A stretch of DNA of 64,000 nt from Streptomyces sp. Ag109_O5-10 (GTDB taxonomy: Bacteria; Actinomycetota; Actinomycetes; Streptomycetales; Streptomycetaceae). The notes beneath the pieces were generated by a model. That model saw only the letters and a list, made by a program, of their open reading frames with translations. It made no database searches and had not been told where the DNA came from. Of this stretch, positions 22,699-31,466 are shown piece after piece. The number at the start of each line of letters is the position of its first letter. Position 1 is the stretch's first letter. The stretch spans positions 8,060,001-8,124,000 of the forward strand of contig NZ_FNTQ01000001.1 in assembly GCF_900105755.1 (NCBI RefSeq), written 5' to 3'. Made by a program: the position numbers and the translations under genes.

Positions 22699-24084
22699 TC
22701 ACGCACCCTGCCAAACGGTCGTGATGTTGCAGAACTCCCGGATTCCGTGCCCGGACAGCTCACGGCCGTATCCGGACCGCTTCACCCCGCCGAACGGGAA
22801 CGCCGGGTGGGAGGCGGTCATGCCGTTGACGAACACGCCACCGGCCTCCAGGTCCCGTACGAACCGGTCGACCTCGGCCTCGTCCCGCGTCCACACGTTC
22901 GAACTCAGTCCGAAGGGTGAGTCGTTGGCGATGAGGATCGCCTCGTCCAGGTCCCCGGCCCGGTACACCGTGGCCACCGGCCCGAACGCCTCCTCGCGGT
23001 GGATGCGCATGTCGCGGTGGATCCCGGCCAGGACGGTCGGCGGGTAGAACCAGCCGGGCCCGTCCGGCCGCTCCCCGCCGCACAGCACCCGGGCACCCGA
23101 CCGCTTGGCGTCCTCGACCAGCTCCTCCAGGTCCTTGCGCCCCTGCTCGCTGGCGAGCGGCCCGACGTCCGTCGCCTCGTCCATCGGGTCGCCCATGCGC
23201 AGCGCCGCCATGCCGGCCACGAACTTCTCGACGAACGCGTCGTAGACGTCGGTGTGCACGATGAACCGCTTCGCGGCGATGCACGACTGCCCGTTGTTCT
23301 GCACGCGCGCCGTCACCGCGATCCGCGCGGCGCGGTCGACGTCCGCCGAGGGCATCACCACGTACGGGTCGCTGCCGCCCAGTTCCAGGACCGTCTTCTT
23401 GATCATCTCGCCGGCGGTGGCGGCGACCGCGCGGCCCGCGGGCTCGCTGCCGGTGAGCGTCGCCGCCCGTACCCGCTCGTCGCGCAGGATGTCGTCGACC
23501 GCGCCGGACCCGATCAGCAGGGTCTGGAAGCAGCCCTCGGTGAAGCCGGCCCGGTGGAACAGGTCCTCCAGGTACAGGGCGGTCTGCGGGACGTTGGACG
23601 CGTGTTTGAGCAGGCCCACGTTGCCCGCCATCAGCGCGGGTGCGGCGAAGCGGACCACCTGCCAGAGCGGGAAGTTCCACGGCATCACGGCGAGCACCGG
23701 CCCGATCGGCCGGTAGCGCACCCGCACCCGGGACGCGCCCGAGTCCTTCACGTCCGTGTCCGCCGGCTCCTCGTCGGCCAGCAGCTCCTCCGCGTGGTCG
23801 GCGTACCAGTGCATCGCCTTCGCGCACTTGGCGGCCTCCGCGCGGGCCTGCTTCAGCGGCTTGCCCATCTCGGTGGTCATGGTGCGCGCGATGTCGTCCA
23901 GGTCCGCTTCCAGCAGACCGGCGGCGGCGTGCAGCAGCCGGGCGCGCTCGGCGAAGGTGCTCGTGCGGTACGTGCGGAACGTCGCCTCGGCGAGTTCGAG
24001 CCGGCGTTCGAGCTCGTCCTCGTCCATGGGCTCGAACGTTTCGAGCGTCTCGCCGTTCGCCGGGTTGACCGTCGCGATGGGCAT
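22699..24084 (-). CDS. NAD(P)-dependent aldehyde dehydrogenase (succinate-semialdehyde type)
   Basis: The 461-residue enzyme has the oxyanion Asn in MPWNFPLWQVVRFAAPAL, the general base Glu in LELGGSDPYVV and the nucleophile Cys in NNGQSCIAAKRFIVH. EAFGPVATVYRA and FPFGGVKRSGYGRELS complete the family pattern. MPIATVNPANGETLETFEP at the N-terminus is typical of actinobacterial GabD2-like succinate-semialdehyde dehydrogenases. It would oxidise a semialdehyde from GABA or similar compounds to the acid. The ATG has GGGAGGTCAGCC upstream. It follows the NUDIX gene by 75 bases on the same strand. Confidence 0.93.
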   Translation of the reverse strand: MPIATVNPANGETLETFEPMDEDELERRLELAEATFRTYRTSTFAERARLLHAAAGLLEADLDDIARTMTTEMGKPLKQARAEAAKCAKAMHWYADHAEELLADEEPADTDVKDSGASRVRVRYRPIGPVLAVMPWNFPLWQVVRFAAPALMAGNVGLLKHASNVPQTALYLEDLFHRAGFTEGCFQTLLIGSGAVDDILRDERVRAATLTGSEPAGRAVAATAGEMIKKTVLELGGSDPYVVMPSADVDRAARIAVTARVQNNGQSCIAAKRFIVHTDVYDAFVEKFVAGMAALRMGDPMDEATDVGPLASEQGRKDLEELVEDAKRSGARVLCGGERPDGPGWFYPPTVLAGIHRDMRIHREEAFGPVATVYRAGDLDEAILIANDSPFGLSSNVWTRDEAEVDRFVRDLEAGGVFVNGMTASHPAFPFGGVKRSGYGRELSGHGIREFCNITTVWQGA

Positions 24085-24159
24085 GGCTGACCTCCCTGGG
24101 AGCGGGCTTGCTAAGACCTTCGCGCGCGGCCGGGTCGGCCGCAACGTATGGGGCTCCGT

Positions 24160-24627
24160 TCAGCCCGAGTGCTCCGCCAGCCGGTCGAGAAACGTCGCCT
24201 GTGCCTTGACGATCACCTCGCGGGCCCGGTCCGGGCTCAGCCAGGCCACCCGGTCCAGTTCGGGGAACTCCTGGATCCGGCCCGAGCGCGGCGGCCACTC
24301 CATCACGAAGGTGCCGGGGTCGATCGTGTCCGGGTCCAGGTCCGCCTCGATCGCCCACGCGGTGACGATCTTGCCGTTGGTCTGCCGCACCTCGCCCAGT
24401 TCGATCGCCGTCCCGTCCGGCGGTGCGAGCCCCAGCTCCTCCTGGAACTCGCGGCGGGCCGCGTCCCAGGCCGGCTCGTCCGGCTCGTACTCGCCCTTGG
24501 GGACGGTCCAGGCGCCCGCGTCCTTCTTCGCGAAGAACGGGCCGCCCATATGGCCGAGCAGGACCTCGACGCCCTCGCCGGTATGCCGGAACAACAGCAG
24601 TCCGGCGCTTCGCCTCGGCTCCGTCAA
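24160..24627 (-). CDS. NUDIX hydrolase, TTG start
   Basis: The 155-residue protein has a clear NUDIX box: G at the start of GEYEPDEPAWDAARREFQE followed by ELG, matching Gx5Ex7REUxEExGU. The start is a TTG whose bases overlap the DNA ligase stop (TTGA), with GGAGG seven bases upstream. No ATG or GTG start is available near the conserved RRSAGLLLFRH beginning. NUDIX enzymes cleave nucleoside diphosphates linked to another group. Coupling to an ATP-dependent ligase suggests a DNA-repair or nucleotide-sanitising role, but the substrate is unknown. Confidence 0.9.
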   Translation of the reverse strand: MTEPRRSAGLLLFRHTGEGVEVLLGHMGGPFFAKKDAGAWTVPKGEYEPDEPAWDAARREFQEELGLAPPDGTAIELGEVRQTNGKIVTAWAIEADLDPDTIDPGTFVMEWPPRSGRIQEFPELDRVAWLSPDRAREVIVKAQATFLDRLAEHSG

Positions 24628-26162
24628 CGCCGTACCTCCGGGTGCGCGGCCAGCAGGGTTTCCACCGTATCTGCCTCCTCCGGCCGTTTGTCCTCGCGGT
24701 AGCGGACGACGCGCGCGAAGCGCAGGGTGACGCCGGCCGGGTAGCGGGAGGAGCGCTGCAGGCCGTCGTAGGCGATCTCGACGACGAGTTCCGGGCGCAC
24801 GGTCACCAGCCGGCCGTCGTCGGAGACCTCCAGCTCCTTGAGCCGGGCGGTCTGCCACTGCAGCACCGCGTCGGTCATGCCCTTGAAGGTCTTGCCGAGC
24901 ATGGCGAAGGTGCCGTCCGGGTTGCGGGCGCCGAGGTGGAGGTTGGACAGCCTGCCGGTGCGGCGGCCGTGGCCCCACTCGGCGGCCAGCACGACCAGGT
25001 CGAGGGTGTGGACGGGCTTCACCTTCAGCCAGGAGGCGCCCCTGCGGCCCGCGCTGTAGGGGCCGTCCAGCGACTTGACGACCACGCCCTCGTGGCCGCG
25101 AGCGAGGGCGGCCGCGAGGAATTCCTCGGCGGCCGCCGTGTCGTCCGGCCCGGCCACCAGCGCCCGGCGCACCCGCATCGGCTCGGGGACCAGCCGGGCC
25201 AGCTCCGCGTGCCGTTCGGCGAACGGAAGGTCGAGCAGGTCGTGGCCGTCGACCGAGAGCGCGTCGAAGAAGACCGGGGAGACCGGGACCTGACGGGCCG
25301 CCTTCGCCACGTCGGTCCGGGAGCCGACCCGGCCCGCCGTCTCCTGGAAGGAACGGGGCCGGCCGTCCGCGCCGAAGGAGATCACCTCGCCGTCCAGGAC
25401 GAACCGGTCGCCGCCCAACGCGCGTGCGGCGGAGGTCACCTCGGGAAGACGGTCGGTGATGTCGTCCAGGGTGCGGGTGAAGACCCGTACCGTGTCGCCG
25501 TCCCGGTGGACCTGGACCCGGATGCCGTCCAGCTTCTCCTCGACCGCCGAGCCGCCCAGCTTCTGCACCGCCTCGGCGACCGAGGAGGCGGTGTGCGCCA
25601 GCATGGGCAGAACCGGGCGGCCGACGGTGAGCCGGAAGCGGTCCAGGGCCGGCGGGCCGTCCGCCAGCAGCGCCGCCGCGACCGTCTGGAGGGACCCGGC
25701 GAGCATCACCGCCCGGCGGACGTCGGCCGGGTCCGCGCCGGTCGCCTGCGCGAGCCCTTCGACCGCGACCGCGTCCAGGGCACCCTGGCGCACCTCGCCG
25801 GAGAGCAGCCCCAGCAGGAAGCGCTGTTCGTCCGCCGTCGCCGCGCCCATCAACTCGCCCACGATCCGGACCCGTTCGGCCTGCGCACCGGCCCCGGAGA
25901 CCTTGCCGAGCTCGCTGAGCCGGGCGTCGACCTCGCGCACGGTGAGGGACGGTTCGCCGGCCGCCGGGACGGGCCGGCTCAGCACCTTCCAGCCGACGCC
26001 GAGGCGGCCCTGCGGGATCCGGCCGGCCAGGTAGGGGATGACGACCGGGACGTCGTCGGGAGCCGTCTCCCGGAAGAGTTCGGCGAGCAGCGCGGTCTTG
26101 CGGGACCTGGCCGCGGTGGCGGCGACCTCCCGGGACACTTCGGCGAGCCGGGTCAGCAGCAT
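24624..26162 (-). CDS. ATP-dependent DNA ligase
   Basis: The 512-residue ligase has an N-terminal helical DNA-binding domain (1-180), the adenylation domain with the nucleophile Lys210 in EEKLDGIRVQVHRDG, and further nucleotidyl-transfer motifs (FVLDGEVISF, EGVVVKSLDGPY, SWLKVKP). A C-terminal OB domain follows (about 400-512). It is the LigB-like form found in Streptomyces next to the NAD-dependent LigA and probably acts in repair. The ATG at 26162 gives the conserved MLLTRLAEVS start; an in-frame start 11 codons upstream (26195) is less likely. Overlaps the NUDIX gene by 4 bases. Confidence 0.94.
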   Translation of the reverse strand: MLLTRLAEVSREVAATAARSRKTALLAELFRETAPDDVPVVIPYLAGRIPQGRLGVGWKVLSRPVPAAGEPSLTVREVDARLSELGKVSGAGAQAERVRIVGELMGAATADEQRFLLGLLSGEVRQGALDAVAVEGLAQATGADPADVRRAVMLAGSLQTVAAALLADGPPALDRFRLTVGRPVLPMLAHTASSVAEAVQKLGGSAVEEKLDGIRVQVHRDGDTVRVFTRTLDDITDRLPEVTSAARALGGDRFVLDGEVISFGADGRPRSFQETAGRVGSRTDVAKAARQVPVSPVFFDALSVDGHDLLDLPFAERHAELARLVPEPMRVRRALVAGPDDTAAAEEFLAAALARGHEGVVVKSLDGPYSAGRRGASWLKVKPVHTLDLVVLAAEWGHGRRTGRLSNLHLGARNPDGTFAMLGKTFKGMTDAVLQWQTARLKELEVSDDGRLVTVRPELVVEIAYDGLQRSSRYPAGVTLRFARVVRYREDKRPEEADTVETLLAAHPEVRR

Positions 26163-26216
26163 GCAGCCATGGTGCACCGGGTGCGCCCCGACCACACCAC
26201 CACGTACGCGCCCGGA

Positions 26217-27152
26217 CTACGCCCGCACGGCCGCGTCCAGGTCCGCGAAGAGCAGCTCGCCGTTGATCGCCGCGCCGGCCCGGTAGCCGCGGCTCGCCGC
26301 GTTGACCACCTGCTCGGCGAAACCGCTCGCGTTGCCGGCCGCCCACAGTCCCGGCACGGTCGTCCGGCCCAGCTCGTCGATCACCGGGTAGGTGCCGAAG
26401 GGGGTCTCGGCCGGCTCCGCGCCGAGCGCGCGGAACAGCGCGTTCTGCGGGACCGGGCGGGGCGCGACGAACAGCGCCTCCCGGTCGTGCACGCCGCCGT
26501 CGGCGAGCCGTACGCCGGTCAGCCGGTCGTCCTCGACCCGCAGCCCGGCGACCTCGCCCGGCACCACCCGCACCCCGGCCGCGGCCAGCCGCCGCAGGTC
26601 GTCGTCGGTCAGCTCCCTCTCCTCGACCCGGTGCAGGAAGAGGGTCACGTCCTTGGACCACTGGGTGACCATCAGCGCCTGATGCACGCTCATCGGGGTC
26701 GTGGCCAGCACGCCGAACGCCTGGTCGCGGACCTCCCAGCCGTGGCAGTACGGGCAGTGCAGCACATCCCGGCCGAAGCGCTCGGCCACCCCGGGGACGG
26801 GCGGGAGCTCGTCCTTCAGGCCGGTGGCGACGACCAGCTGCCGGGCCCGGACCGTCCGGCCGCCCGCCAGCACCACCGCGAAGCGGTCCGCCTCGTCCTT
26901 CGTCGCGTCCACCGCTCGGTCCCGGACCAGCTCCACCCCGTACCGGGCGATCTCCTCCCGGCCCACCGCCAGGAACTCCGCGGGCGGCATGCCGTCGCGG
27001 GACAGGAAGCCCTGCATGTGGGCCGCCGGGGCGTTGCGCGGCTCGCCCGCGTCGACGACCAGGGTGCGGCGCCGGGCCCGGCCCAGCACCAGCGCGGCGG
27101 ACAGTCCGGCCGCGCCGCCTCCGACGACGACCACCTCGTACGTGTCGGTCAT
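26217..27152 (-). CDS. FAD-dependent pyridine-nucleotide disulfide oxidoreductase, CPYC type
   Basis: The 311-residue flavoprotein has an FAD-binding GGGAAGLSAALVLGRARRR near the N-terminus, PRNAPAAHMQGFLSRDG, the redox motif HCPYCHGWEV (Cys133, Cys136) and the C-terminal GLWAAGNASGFAEQVVNAA. The size is that of low-molecular-weight thioredoxin reductases, but those carry CATCDG. The CPxCHG(Y/W)E form is shared with dithiol oxidases such as GliT and DepH, and with uncharacterised homologues. It may therefore act on a small dithiol or a partner protein rather than thioredoxin. Divergent from an XRE-cupin regulator 78 bases away, which probably controls it. Confidence 0.88.
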   Translation of the reverse strand: MTDTYEVVVVGGGAAGLSAALVLGRARRRTLVVDAGEPRNAPAAHMQGFLSRDGMPPAEFLAVGREEIARYGVELVRDRAVDATKDEADRFAVVLAGGRTVRARQLVVATGLKDELPPVPGVAERFGRDVLHCPYCHGWEVRDQAFGVLATTPMSVHQALMVTQWSKDVTLFLHRVEERELTDDDLRRLAAAGVRVVPGEVAGLRVEDDRLTGVRLADGGVHDREALFVAPRPVPQNALFRALGAEPAETPFGTYPVIDELGRTTVPGLWAAGNASGFAEQVVNAASRGYRAGAAINGELLFADLDAAVRA

Positions 27153-27195
27153 GGTGACCACCTCCGCGGCCGAGGGTCGCCCGGGTACTGCCGGA

Positions 27196-27230
27196 TTGAC
27201 AAACGTCTTTGCCGAAACTGCAATGCAGGC
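27196..27230 (+). promoter_or_regulatory. Strong leaderless promoter with palindrome on the -10
   Basis: TTGACA (27196-27201), a 17-base spacer and TGCAAT (27219-27224) lie 6 bases ahead of the ATG at 27231, so the transcript should begin at the start codon. The palindrome CTGCA-A-TGCAG (27218-27228) covers the -10 box and is a likely operator for autorepression. Confidence 0.65.
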
Positions 27231-27803
27231 ATGACTACGGACGACGTCCTCGCGGGCGTGGGGCCCCGGCTGCGCCGGCTCCGCAAGGAGCGTGAGGTCA
27301 CCCTCGCCGCCCTCTCCGAGACCACCGGTATCTCGGTCAGCACCCTCTCCCGGCTGGAGTCCGGGCTGCGCAAACCCAGCCTGGAGCTGCTGCTGCCGAT
27401 CGCGCAGGCCCACCAGGTGCCCCTGGACGAACTGGTCGGCGCCCCGCCGGCCGGCGATCCCCGGGTGCGGGCCAAGCCGATGGAGCGGTACGGCCGCACC
27501 TTCCTGCCGCTCACCCGGCAGCCCGGCGGCCTCCAGGCCTTCAAGGTGGTCGAGCCGCAGCGGAAGCTGGAACCCGAGCCGCGCACCCACGAGGGCTACG
27601 AGTGGCTCTACGTGCTGTCCGGGAAGCTGCGGCTGGTGCTGGGGGAGCACGACGTCGTGCTGGGCCCGGGGGAGGCAGCCGAGTTCGACACCCGGGTGCC
27701 CCACTGGTTCGGGTCGACGGGGGAGGGCCCGGTGGAGTTCCTCAGCCTGTTCGGGCCCCAGGGGGAGCGGATGCACGTGCGGGCGCGGCCGAAGCGGGCG
27801 TGA
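27231..27803 (+). CDS. XRE-family regulator with C-terminal cupin
   Basis: The 190-residue protein has a Cro/C1-type helix-turn-helix at 8-70 (RLRKEREVTLAALSETTGIS, STLSRLESGLRKPSLELLL) and a cupin domain at about 105-185 (RTHEGYEWLYVLSGKLRLVL, GPGEAAEFDTRVPHWFG). Such regulators bind a small ligand in the cupin pocket. It is divergent from the CPYC flavoprotein, and the palindrome over its promoter suggests that it represses itself and perhaps the flavoprotein. No leader is expected on the mRNA. Confidence 0.93.
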   Translation: MTTDDVLAGVGPRLRRLRKEREVTLAALSETTGISVSTLSRLESGLRKPSLELLLPIAQAHQVPLDELVGAPPAGDPRVRAKPMERYGRTFLPLTRQPGGLQAFKVVEPQRKLEPEPRTHEGYEWLYVLSGKLRLVLGEHDVVLGPGEAAEFDTRVPHWFGSTGEGPVEFLSLFGPQGERMHVRARPKRA

Positions 27804-27923
27804 CGAATCCGGCGTTGCCCCGGGCGGCTGTTCCCTCCATGGCAAGCGACCGCTTAGTATGCGGTGGACCCGGTCAGACGACGGTCGGACGACGCAGTCG
27901 ACGCAGTCCCGTGGAGGCACCGC

Positions 27924-28892
27924 ATGCAGGCATGGCAAGTGCACGAGAACGGCGAGCCGAGCGAGGTGATGCGGCTCCAGGAGGTGGAGCGGCCCACGCC
28001 CGGCGACGGCCAGGTGCTGCTCAGGGTGCGTGCCGCCAACATCAACTTCCCCGACGTCCTGATGTGCCGGGGCCACTACCAGGTGCGTCCGCCGCTGCCG
28101 TTCACCCCGGGCGTCGAGATCTGCGGCGAGACCGAGGACGGACGCCGGGTGATCGCCAACCCCGCGCTGCCGCACGGCGGTTTCGCCGAGTACGCGGTCG
28201 CGGACGCCGCCGCGCTGCTGCCCGCCCCGGACGCGCTGGACGACGCCGAGGCCGCCGCGCTGCACATCGGCTACCAGACGGGTTGGTTCGGACTCCACCG
28301 CAGGGCGGCCCTCCAGGCCGGCGAGACCCTGCTCGTGCACGCCGCCGCCGGCGGGGTCGGCAGCGCGGCCGTCCAGCTCGGCAAGGCGGCCGGGGCGCGC
28401 GTGATCGGCGTGGTCGGCGGCGCCGACAAGGCCGCCGTCGCCCGCGAACAGGGCTGTGACGTCGTCGTCGACCGGCGCGCCGAGGACGTCGTCGCGGCCG
28501 TCAAGGAGGCCACCGGCGGCCGGGGCGCCGACGTGATCTACGACCCGGTCGGCGGCGACGCCTACACCCAGTCCACCAAGGTCGTCGCCTTCGAGGGCCG
28601 GATCGTGGTCGTCGGCTTCGCCAGCGGCACCATCCCCAGCCCGGCGCTCAACCACGCCCTGGTGAAGAACTACTCCATCCAAGGCCTGCACTGGGGCCTG
28701 TACGCCACCAAGAACCCCAGGCTGATCCTGGACTGCCACCGGCAGCTCACCGAGCTGGCCGCCAAGGGCGCCATCAAGCCCCTGGTCAGCGAGCGGGTCC
28801 CGCTGTCCGAGGCCGCGGCGGCCGTCCAGCGGGTCGGCGACGGCGTCACCACCGGCCGGGTCACCGTCGTACCGAACGGAGCCGCAGCATGA
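27924..28892 (+). CDS. NADPH:quinone oxidoreductase (MDR superfamily)
   Basis: The 322-residue zinc-free medium-chain dehydrogenase has the GroES-like half with RAANINFPDVLMCRGHYQ and PFTPGVEICGE, and a Rossmann half with LVHAAAGGVGSAAVQLGKAA. No structural zinc cysteines are present, as in quinone oxidoreductases and related enoyl reductases. The ATG is preceded by GTGGAGG. Its stop overlaps the start of the first acyl-CoA dehydrogenase (ATGA), so it belongs to an acyl-degradation operon and may reduce an enoyl or quinone intermediate of that pathway. Confidence 0.92.
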   Translation: MQAWQVHENGEPSEVMRLQEVERPTPGDGQVLLRVRAANINFPDVLMCRGHYQVRPPLPFTPGVEICGETEDGRRVIANPALPHGGFAEYAVADAAALLPAPDALDDAEAAALHIGYQTGWFGLHRRAALQAGETLLVHAAAGGVGSAAVQLGKAAGARVIGVVGGADKAAVAREQGCDVVVDRRAEDVVAAVKEATGGRGADVIYDPVGGDAYTQSTKVVAFEGRIVVVGFASGTIPSPALNHALVKNYSIQGLHWGLYATKNPRLILDCHRQLTELAAKGAIKPLVSERVPLSEAAAAVQRVGDGVTTGRVTVVPNGAAA

Positions 28893-30070
28893 CCGACGCC
28901 GCCGAACTCACGCGCCGCACCGCCGAGCTGCTGGCCGCGTACCCGCCCGCCTCGACGGACCGGCTCGACTTCCTCAAGGCCCGCTTCGACGCGGGACTGG
29001 CCTGGGTGCACTACCCGGAGGGCCTCGGCGGCCTCGGCGCCCCGCGCTCCCTCCAGGCCGTCGTGGACGCCGAACTGGAAGCCGCGGGCGCTCCCGACAA
29101 CGACTCCCGCCGCAACGGCATCGGGCTCGGCATGGCCGCGCCGACCATCCTCAAGTACGGCACGGAGGAGCAGAAGCAGCGCTACCTGCGACCGCTGTGG
29201 ATCGGCGAGGAGGTCTGGTGCCAGCTGTTCAGCGAGCCGGGCGCCGGATCCGACCTGGCCGCGCTGGGCACCCGCGCCGTCCGCGAGGGCGACGCATGGG
29301 TGGTGAACGGCCAGAAGGTGTGGACCTCCGGCGCGCACAACTCCCGCTGGGCCATCCTCATCGCCCGCACCGACCCGGACGTGCCCAAGCACGCGGGCAT
29401 CACCTACTTCATCTGCGACATGACCGACCCCGGCGTCGACGTCCGCCCGCTGCGGCAGATCACCGGCGAGGCCGAGTTCAACGAGGTCTTCCTCACCGAC
29501 GTCCGTATCCCCGACTCCCGTCGCCTCGGCGCGATCGGCGACGGCTGGCGGGTCGCGCAGACCACCCTGAACAACGAGCGCGTCGCCATCGGCGGCATGC
29601 GGCTGCCCCGCGAGGGCGGCATGATCGGCCCGGTCGCGAAGACCTGGCGCGAACGCCCCGAGCTGCGCACCCACGACCTGCACCAGCGGCTGCTGAAGCT
29701 GTGGGTCGAGTCCGAGGTCGCCCGCCTCACCGCCGAGCGCCTGCGCCAGCAGCTCGTCGCGGGCCAGCCCGGCCCCGAGGGCGCCGGCATGAAGCTCGCC
29801 TTCGCCCGCCTCAACCAGGAGATCAGCGGCCTCGAGGTCGAACTCCGAGGCGAGGAAGGCCTGTTGTACGACGACTGGACCATGCGGCGGCCCGAACTGG
29901 TGGACTTCACCGGCCGCGACGCCGGCTACCGCTACCTCCGTGCCAAGGGCAACAGCATCGAGGGCGGGACCAGCGAGGTCCTGCTGAACATCGTCGCCGA
30001 GCGCGTCCTGGGCCTGCCGGCCGAACCGCGCACCGACAAGGACGTCGCCTGGAAGGACCTGGCCCGATGA
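28889..30070 (+). CDS. Acyl-CoA dehydrogenase, larger subunit type
   Basis: The 393-residue FAD protein begins MTDAAELTRRTAELLAAYPP and shows CQLFSEPGAGSDLAALGTRA, VVNGQKVWTSGAHNSRWAIL and a C-terminal AKGNSIEGGTSEVLLNIVAE, which retains the acidic residue near the usual base (IEGGTSE). It overlaps the genes on both sides by ATGA. Paired, adjacent acyl-CoA dehydrogenase genes of unequal length in actinobacteria encode alpha2beta2 heterotetramers (the ChsE/FadE types of Mycobacterium) that act on steroid or branched acyl-CoAs. I infer the same here. Confidence 0.93.
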   Translation: MTDAAELTRRTAELLAAYPPASTDRLDFLKARFDAGLAWVHYPEGLGGLGAPRSLQAVVDAELEAAGAPDNDSRRNGIGLGMAAPTILKYGTEEQKQRYLRPLWIGEEVWCQLFSEPGAGSDLAALGTRAVREGDAWVVNGQKVWTSGAHNSRWAILIARTDPDVPKHAGITYFICDMTDPGVDVRPLRQITGEAEFNEVFLTDVRIPDSRRLGAIGDGWRVAQTTLNNERVAIGGMRLPREGGMIGPVAKTWRERPELRTHDLHQRLLKLWVESEVARLTAERLRQQLVAGQPGPEGAGMKLAFARLNQEISGLEVELRGEEGLLYDDWTMRRPELVDFTGRDAGYRYLRAKGNSIEGGTSEVLLNIVAERVLGLPAEPRTDKDVAWKDLAR

Positions 30071-31140
30071 CGGATCTGCTGTACTCGGAGGAGGAAGAGG
30101 CACTGCGGGCCGCGGTGCGGGACCTGCTCGCCGACCACTGCGACGCGCCGGGCGTCATCGCCCGCACCGAGTCCGACACCCCGTACGACCCGGCCGCCTG
30201 GAAGGCCCTCACCGAGGGCATGGGTCTCGCCGGGCTGCTGGTCCCCGAGGAACTGGGCGGCCAGGGTGCCTCGCACCGCGAGGTCGCCGTCGTCCTGGAG
30301 GAGCTGGGGCGGGCGGTGGCGCCCGTGCCGTATCTGACCAGTGCCGTGGTGGCGACCGAGGCGCTGCTGGCCTGCGGCGACGGGCAGCTGCTCGGGAAGC
30401 TGGCGTCCGGGCGGACCGTCGGGGCGCTGGCGGTGGGGCTGCACGTCGCGCCGGGCGGCGAGTTCCAGGCCGTACGTGTCGAGGACGGGCGTCTGCACGG
30501 CGAGTTGACCGGGATCGCGGACGCGGTCGCCGCGGACGTGCTGCTGGTGCCCGGGGACGACGGCGGGCTGTACGCGGTCGAGGCGGGTGCCGTGACCGTC
30601 ACCCCGCAGGTGTCCTTCGACCTGACCCGGCCGCTCGCCACGGTCACCCTGGACGGGGCGCCGGGACGGCGCGTGGGCGACGCGGAGCCCGCGGTACGGC
30701 GGGCGCTGCGGGCCGGGGCCGGGCTGCTGGCCTCCGAGCAGTTCGGCGTCGCCGAGTGGGCGCTGACCGAGACCGTGCGGTACCTCAAGGAGCGCAAGCA
30801 GTTCAACCGGCCGGTGGGCGGGTTCCAGGCGGTCAAACACCGGCTGGCGCAGTTGTGGCTGGAGGTCGTGAACCTGCGTGCGGCGGCGCGCGGTGCGGCC
30901 GACGCGCTGGCCTCCGGCGGTGATGCCGAGGTGTCGGTGGCCGTTGCGCAGGCTTATGCGGGGCCGGTTGCCGTGCACGCCGCCGAGGAGGCGCTGCAGC
31001 TGCATGCGGGGATCGGGATGACCTGGGAACATCCGATCCACCTGTATCTGAAGCGGGCGAAGGCTGACTCGATCGCCTTCGGTACGGCGGGGGCGCATCG
31101 GGAGGCCCTGGCCGAACTGGTCGATCTTCAGGCGCCCTGA
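30067..31140 (+). CDS. Acyl-CoA dehydrogenase, smaller partner subunit
   Basis: The 357-residue protein begins MTDLLYSEEEEALRAAVRDL and has YLKERKQFNRPVGGFQAVKH and LHAGIGMTWEHPIHLYLKRA, typical acyl-CoA dehydrogenase helices. The C-terminus reads SIAFGTAGAHREALAEL in place of the (F/Y)EGTSE motif, so the usual catalytic Glu is absent. The central beta-domain is also shortened. This is what partner subunits of heteromeric dehydrogenases look like. It overlaps the larger subunit gene by 4 bases. The base composition of its second half is slightly looser (more G-starting synonymous codons). Confidence 0.92.
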   Translation: MTDLLYSEEEEALRAAVRDLLADHCDAPGVIARTESDTPYDPAAWKALTEGMGLAGLLVPEELGGQGASHREVAVVLEELGRAVAPVPYLTSAVVATEALLACGDGQLLGKLASGRTVGALAVGLHVAPGGEFQAVRVEDGRLHGELTGIADAVAADVLLVPGDDGGLYAVEAGAVTVTPQVSFDLTRPLATVTLDGAPGRRVGDAEPAVRRALRAGAGLLASEQFGVAEWALTETVRYLKERKQFNRPVGGFQAVKHRLAQLWLEVVNLRAAARGAADALASGGDAEVSVAVAQAYAGPVAVHAAEEALQLHAGIGMTWEHPIHLYLKRAKADSIAFGTAGAHREALAELVDLQAP

Positions 31141-31365
31141 TTCTCGGCCCTCGGCCACGACGGCCGGCTCACCGGCCTCGGCACCTCGGCGCCCGTCCCC
31201 TTCGGCCCCGCTGATCAGACGGTGCGCTTCTGGAACACCCCCGACGTGGCCGGGCCCGGCCGCGACGCGCTGTGGGGTGAACTGCCGGCCGCCGGAACCG
31301 ACCACTTCGGCACCGACGGCCTGGCAGGTCCGGATGCCTTCCCGGACAACCACGCCGGGTCGTAA
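31141..31365 (+). pseudogene. Open remnant after the acyl-CoA dehydrogenase operon
   Basis: The 74 codons after the dehydrogenase stop stay open, in the same frame, to a TAA at 31363. They encode protein-like sequence (GLGTSAPVPFGPADQTVRFW, LWGELPAAGTDHFGTDGLAG) but there is no start codon or ribosome site. I do not recognise the family. It may be the tail of a gene lost upstream or of an extended dehydrogenase cut by the stop. Third positions are mostly G/C as in real genes, but that alone is weak evidence in this genome. Confidence 0.35.
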
Positions 31366-31466
31366 CACCACTCGAACGGGGGCCGTGTCAACCGCACGGC
31401 CCCACCCTCCGCTACGCCACACTTGCGGCCGAACGCCCCGGAACGGGCGTGGCGGAGGAGGTTCGC

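Noticed and set aside
24423..27803. Plus-strand open frame of over 1100 codons
   Set aside because: It is antisense to the NUDIX, ligase and flavoprotein genes, has low-complexity Arg/Gly/His-rich translation, and only its last 190 codons (the XRE-cupin gene) are real.
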